A stretch of 9,210 nt of DNA from Oscillospiraceae bacterium (GTDB lineage: Bacteria; Bacillota; Clostridia; Oscillospirales; Oscillospiraceae): assembly GCA_017400415.1 (NCBI GenBank), contig JAFPTE010000182.1:1-9210 (forward strand), in the 5' to 3' direction. Shown here one piece after another: positions 6,365 to 9,210 of this stretch (its first letter is position 1; each line of letters opens with the position of its first letter). Under the pieces are notes generated by a model. That model saw nothing but the letters and a program-made list of their open reading frames with translations. It was not told the DNA's origin and did not search any database. The position numbers and the translations under genes are program-made.

Positions 6365-6626
6365 CCTCTTCGGAGAACAGCCTTTCCATGAACCTGTCGT
6401 AGATCTCTTCTTCCTCTTCCTCTGCCAGATTCTCAAGCTCCTCAGAACCGGGAACCTGTTTCAGGAGTACGATACCGTAATCCTCATCATCCACGTCCTT
6501 ATCGGCAGGCAGGAAGGCCAGGTAATACACCCCTCCGAGCTCTATTGTATCCACATGCTCCAGGTTGTATTCAACCCCGTCCTCATCGGTGATGGTGTAG
6601 ATATCACCGCCGAATTCACTGTCCAT
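6348..6626 (-). CDS. DUF1292 family small acidic protein (YrzB-like)
   Basis: The product is 92 aa and strongly acidic. The N-terminal half has the DUF1292 pattern: a strand ending DIYTITDEDGVEYNLEHVDTIELGG (residues about 8-32, read as two pieces around D16), then the strand VYYLAFLPAD, then YGIVLLKQVPG (50-60). The C-terminal third is an acidic helix rich in glutamate (66-92, with six consecutive E around 69-74). Family members such as YrzB are soluble small proteins of unknown function, often near Holliday-junction resolvase and alaS genes; those neighbours are not present here. The ATG at 6626 is preferred to the in-frame GTG at 6635, because that GTG is inside the AGAGGTGAG ribosome binding site. 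It has its own promoter, divergent from that of proS, and its stop codon abuts the 6S-like RNA. Confidence 0.88.
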   Translation of the reverse strand: MDSEFGGDIYTITDEDGVEYNLEHVDTIELGGVYYLAFLPADKDVDDEDYGIVLLKQVPGSEELENLAEEEEEEIYDRFMERLFSEEDEENE

Positions 6627-6654
6627 TGGACTCACCTCTTTCCTGTTCGCTCAT

Positions 6655-6683
6655 ATTGTAACCTAAACTGCACAAGAAATCAA
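6655..6683 (-). promoter_or_regulatory. sigma-A promoter of the DUF1292 gene
   Basis: On the minus strand TTGATT (6683-6678, 4/6) and TACAAT (6660-6655, 5/6) are separated by 17 bp. The leader to the ATG at 6626 is about 20 nt and contains the ribosome binding site. The promoter may also drive the downstream 6S-like RNA by readthrough. Confidence 0.75.
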
Positions 6684-6742
6684 GTGGAAATATGCGCAAA
6701 TAGCGACATTTTGATTTATATTTTTTCTTTGCCCTTTCCTCC

Positions 6743-6771
6743 TTGACAATTCCCGCTGATTTAATTAAAAT
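6743..6771 (+). promoter_or_regulatory. sigma-A promoter of the proS operon
   Basis: A perfect TTGACA (6743-6748), a 17-bp spacer and TAAAAT (6766-6771, 5/6) form a near-consensus promoter. Transcription would start about 28 nt before the proS ATG. That leader is too short for a T-box riboswitch. The -35 box lies 59 bp from the -35 box of the divergent DUF1292 promoter. Confidence 0.85.
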
Positions 6772-6805
6772 ATCCGGAGAATATCTTATAAATGGGGTAT
6801 CAAAA

Positions 6806-8242
6806 ATGGCAAAGGAAAAGAAAGTTCGCGAAATCACCGATATGGAGGTGGATTTTGCCCAGTGGTACACCGACGTGTGCCGGAAAGCTGAGCTCATCGA
6901 GTATTCCAGCGTCAAGGGCTTCACCATTCTCCGCCCCTACGGCTACGCCATCTGGGAAAACATCCAGTCCATTATGGACGCCCAGTTCAAAAAGACCGGC
7001 CACGTAAACGTGGCAATGCCCGTCCTTATTCCCGAATCCCTCCTGAAGAAAGAGGGCGAGCTTGTGAACGGCTTCGCCCCCGAGGTGGCCTGGGTCACTG
7101 AGGGCGGCAGCGAGAAGCTGGAGGAGCGGCTGGCCTTCCGCCCCACCTCCGAGACCATGTTCTGCGACCACTGGTCCAACGTTCTCCAGACCTACCGTCA
7201 GCTGCCCATGCTCTATAACCAGTGGTGCTCCGTTATCCGCTGGGAGAAGACCACCCGCCCCTTCCTGCGCTCCAGAGAGTTCTGGTGGCAGGAGGGCCAC
7301 ACCATCCACGAGACCGCCGAGGAGGCAAAGCATGAGACCGAGCAGCAGCTGGACCTCTATGCCGACTTCTGCCGGGATGTGCTGGCCATTCCCGTGGTGA
7401 AGGGCCGCAAAACCGAGAAGGAAAAATTTGCCGGCGCCGAGGCCACCTATTCCATCGAGGCCATGATGAAGGACCGCAAGGCCCTCCAGTCCGCCACCTC
7501 CCACTATTTCGGCGATAAGTTCTCCCGGGCCTATAACGTGACCTACACCGGCCGGGACAACACCCTCCAGTATCCCTTCCAGACCTCCTGGGGCAGCACC
7601 ACCCGCCTCATCGGCGCCGTTATCATGACCCACGGCGACAACTCCGGTCTGGTCCTCCCCCCTGCCATCGCCCCCATCCAGGTGGTTGTTCTGCCCATCG
7701 CCCAGCATAAGCCCGGCGTTCTGGAAAAGGCCCAGGAGGTTTGCGATAAGCTTTCCGCATCCGGCCTGCGTGTGAAGGGCGATTTCTCCGAGAACTCCGC
7801 CGGCTGGAAGTTTGCCGAGTGGGAGATGAAGGGCGTTCCCCTCCGCCTTGAGCTTGGCCCCCGTGATATAGAGGCAAACCAGTGCGTCATCGCCCGCCGT
7901 GACAACGGCGAGAAGGTCACCGTCTCTCTGGACGAGCTTGACACTGCCGTTCCCGCCCTTCTGAAGGCCGTTCATGACGGGCTTTACGAGAAGGCCCTGC
8001 AGAACCTCAATGAGCACACCTACTCCGCCGAGACCGTTGAGGAGGTCAAGGCCGTTATGGATAACGGCGGCGGCTTCGTAAAGACCATGTGGTGCGGCGA
8101 CCGGGAGTGCGAGGATAAGATGAAGGAGCTGTGCGGCGTATCCAGCCGCAACATGCCCTTCGACCAGGAGCACATCGCCGACACCTGCCCCGTCTGCGGC
8201 CGGGCTGCCGACAAGATGATCGTCTGGGGCATCGCCTATTAA
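6806..8242 (+). CDS. proS: Prolyl-tRNA synthetase, type 3 (archaeal/eukaryotic-like)
   Basis: The product is 478 aa, typical of the type 3 enzyme without the bacterial editing insertion. It charges tRNA-Pro with proline in the cytoplasm. Class II motifs are visible. Motif 1 lies around residues 45-76 (to NVAMPVLIPES), the substrate loop is FRPTSE (111-116), motif 2 is WEKTTRPFLRSREFWWQEGH (146-165), and motif 3 is WGSTTRLIGAVIMTHGD (262-278). An anticodon-binding domain follows (about 285-395). The C-terminal zinc domain has its four cysteines at C430, C435, C461 and C464, and the protein ends in the conserved tyrosine. A TTG upstream in frame belongs to the -35 box, so translation starts at the ATG at 6806, with a modest GGGG site 8 nt before it. 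Codons end mostly in C or G, as expected for a highly expressed gene. Its last base is shared with the next start codon (TAATG), implying coupled translation. Confidence 0.97.
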   Translation: MAKEKKVREITDMEVDFAQWYTDVCRKAELIEYSSVKGFTILRPYGYAIWENIQSIMDAQFKKTGHVNVAMPVLIPESLLKKEGELVNGFAPEVAWVTEGGSEKLEERLAFRPTSETMFCDHWSNVLQTYRQLPMLYNQWCSVIRWEKTTRPFLRSREFWWQEGHTIHETAEEAKHETEQQLDLYADFCRDVLAIPVVKGRKTEKEKFAGAEATYSIEAMMKDRKALQSATSHYFGDKFSRAYNVTYTGRDNTLQYPFQTSWGSTTRLIGAVIMTHGDNSGLVLPPAIAPIQVVVLPIAQHKPGVLEKAQEVCDKLSASGLRVKGDFSENSAGWKFAEWEMKGVPLRLELGPRDIEANQCVIARRDNGEKVTVSLDELDTAVPALLKAVHDGLYEKALQNLNEHTYSAETVEEVKAVMDNGGGFVKTMWCGDRECEDKMKELCGVSSRNMPFDQEHIADTCPVCGRAADKMIVWGIAY

Positions 8243-8793
8243 TGAACGTCACGGTCTATCTCTCCGCCCAGAGCCCCGCCGATCCCGCTTACAGCCGTGC
8301 CGTCCGCTCCTTCGGCGCCTTTCTGGGCCGTGAGGGCCACACCCTCATCTACGGCGGCAGCAAGTCCGGCCTGATGGGCCTCATTGCGGACAGCGTCCTG
8401 GAGGCCGGAGGCCGGGTCATCGGCGTGGAGCCCCGGTTTTTCGTAGAGGCCGAGTTCCAGCACGAGGGCATACATGAGCTCATCGTTACGGAGACCATGT
8501 CTGAGCGTAAAGAGAAGCTCATGGAGCTGGGGGATATCTTCGTGGCCTTCCCCGGCAGCACCGGTACCCTGGAGGAAGCGGCGGACGCCATTTCCCGGAC
8601 CAAAATGGGCCTGGGAAAGCAGAAGATGATCCTCATGAATATAAACGGCTTCTTCTCTCCCCTGTGGGAGCTTCTCCGGAGCATGGTCCGGGAGGGCTTC
8701 ATAAAGGAAAAAGAGCTTGCAGGCGTGTACCTGGCAAGCTCTCTGGATGAAGCGGAAAACATCATACGGCACGAAAACGGCGCCCTCAGCTGA
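8242..8793 (+). CDS. LOG family protein (TIGR00730-like Rossmann fold nucleotide hydrolase)
   Basis: The product is 183 aa, the normal size for bacterial LOG-like proteins. Characterised members are cytokinin riboside 5'-monophosphate phosphoribohydrolases or purine/pyrimidine nucleotide 5'-monophosphate nucleosidases that release the base. Visible landmarks are the N-terminal strand VTVYLSAQSP (3-12), the nucleotide loop YGGSKSGLMG (37-46), MSERKEKL (86-93) and the signature PGSTGTLEE (104-112). The family consensus loops are YGGGxxGLMG and PGGxGTxxE, so each has a glycine replaced by serine. The arginine of ERK and the glutamate of the signature remain. The ATG at 8242 overlaps the proS stop as TAATG, and no separate promoter is seen, so it is co-expressed with ProRS. 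An upstream in-frame ATG at 8131 lies deep inside proS and is rejected. Substrate cannot be predicted; in bacteria nucleotide salvage or stress roles are possible. Confidence 0.88.
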   Translation: MNVTVYLSAQSPADPAYSRAVRSFGAFLGREGHTLIYGGSKSGLMGLIADSVLEAGGRVIGVEPRFFVEAEFQHEGIHELIVTETMSERKEKLMELGDIFVAFPGSTGTLEEAADAISRTKMGLGKQKMILMNINGFFSPLWELLRSMVREGFIKEKELAGVYLASSLDEAENIIRHENGALS

Positions 8794-8801
8794 GGGCGCC
8801 G
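8778..8801. terminator. Perfect 24-bp palindrome, probable bidirectional terminator
   Basis: CGGCGCCCTCAG is followed directly by its exact reverse complement. The stop codon of the LOG-like gene (8791-8793) lies inside it, and it ends 6 bp from the stop of the convergent amidase gene. On the minus strand the hairpin is followed by TTTT, a reasonable terminator. On the plus strand the tail is ATATGTTTA, a weak one. Confidence 0.7.
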
Positions 8802-8807
8802 ATATGT

Positions 8808-9210
8808 TTACTGTGCAGCGGGCTTGGGCATGTCGTTCTTGATGTAGCTGAGAACTCCGTCACAGACAGCCTGCATTATCTTGGTCTGATACTCGTCGTT
8901 TATTAGCCTTTCAAGCTCATCCGGGTTTGTCATAAAGCCGGTTTCAACGAGGATAGAGGGCTTATTGTTGTCACGGAGCACCTGATAATCCGCAGTCAGG
9001 TAGCTGCTCTTGACTCCGGCGGACTGTGTTGCGGCAACCACGCGCTGAGCGAGCTTGCTGGAGGCCCGATAAAGGTCCTTGGTGGTCTTCTCGTCCACCT
9101 CATAATAGACCCGCAGGCCGTAAATCTTGGGATCGGTGAAGGAGTTGCAGTGGATGCTCACGAATACAAGCGCATCGGACTGATTGCTGATATCGGTGAC
9201 TTCCTCTTTC
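8808..9210 (-). CDS. N-acetylmuramoyl-L-alanine amidase (Amidase_3), N-terminus beyond the window
   Basis: The frame enters from the right edge, and 133 C-terminal codons plus the stop are present. The enzyme cleaves the amide bond between muramic acid and the stem peptide of peptidoglycan, outside the membrane. Visible Amidase_3 elements are ALVFVSIHCNSF, with the zinc-binding histidine in SIHCN; GLRVYYE; a helix with RASSKLAQRVV; YQVLRDNNKPSILVETGFMTNPDE, read around the catalytic glutamate of LVETGF; and the C-terminal helix ending VLSYIKN. The final residues are a short PKPAAQ tail, with no further domain after the catalytic one. The N-terminal targeting part is outside the window, so secretion cannot be judged. 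A GTG at 9161 lies inside the conserved FVSIH strand and is not a start. It converges on the LOG-like gene across a palindromic terminator. Confidence 0.93.
   Translation of the reverse strand, partial: KEEVTDISNQSDALVFVSIHCNSFTDPKIYGLRVYYEVDEKTTKDLYRASSKLAQRVVAATQSAGVKSSYLTADYQVLRDNNKPSILVETGFMTNPDELERLINDEYQTKIMQAVCDGVLSYIKNDMPKPAAQ

Noticed and set aside
6772..6805. T-box riboswitch ahead of proS
   Set aside because: The predicted leader is only about 28 nt, and no specifier stem, T-box sequence or terminator is present.
6800..8173. 457-codon open frame on the minus strand opposite proS
   Set aside because: It is exactly antisense to a complete ProRS with all class II motifs, has a glycine/leucine-rich low-quality composition, and has no ribosome binding site. 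It arises from the C/G-ending codon bias of proS.

Overview
The window looks like an ordinary chromosomal stretch from a moderately GC-rich, low-GC-phylum (Firmicutes) bacterium, most probably a gut-type clostridial lineage such as the Oscillospiraceae. This placement is inference. It rests on the gene set (comEC, sfsA, a YegP/DUF1508 protein, a DUF1292 acidic protein, a PrsA/SurA-like foldase, type 3 ProRS), on strong purine-rich ribosome binding sites, and on consensus sigma-A promoters with 17-bp spacers. No transposase, integrase, phage gene, CRISPR array or tRNA was seen.

Layout, left to right. A comEC gene on the minus strand runs off the left edge and lacks its C-terminus. Divergent from it is sfsA (+), which converges on a minus-strand block through a bidirectional terminator. 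Read in its transcription direction, from about 6630 down to 2800, that block is: a small acidic DUF1292 gene; a structured non-coding RNA of about 190 nt that I read as a 6S RNA; a terminator; a membrane-anchored SurA/PrsA-like protein with its own promoter; a terminator; an M24 (Xaa-Pro) peptidase; and a DUF1508 gene with its own promoter preceded by three helically phased A-tracts. Divergent from DUF1292 is a plus-strand pair, proS (type 3 prolyl-tRNA synthetase) and a LOG-like nucleotide-processing gene, joined by a TAATG overlap. A perfect 24-bp palindrome ends this pair and faces the C-terminal part of an N-acetylmuramoyl-L-alanine amidase gene, which enters from the right edge on the minus strand.

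Functionally the genes are mostly independent housekeeping units: DNA uptake (ComEC), extracytoplasmic protein folding (SurA/PrsA-like), peptide turnover (M24 peptidase), translation (ProRS) and wall hydrolysis (amidase). They do not form one obvious pathway. The less ordinary signals are regulatory or structural: the 6S-like RNA abutting the DUF1292 stop codon, the phased A-tracts, a terminator immediately ahead of the peptidase ribosome binding site, and a LOG protein with two glycine-to-serine changes in its signature loops. I did not find evidence for a novel multi-gene system here.
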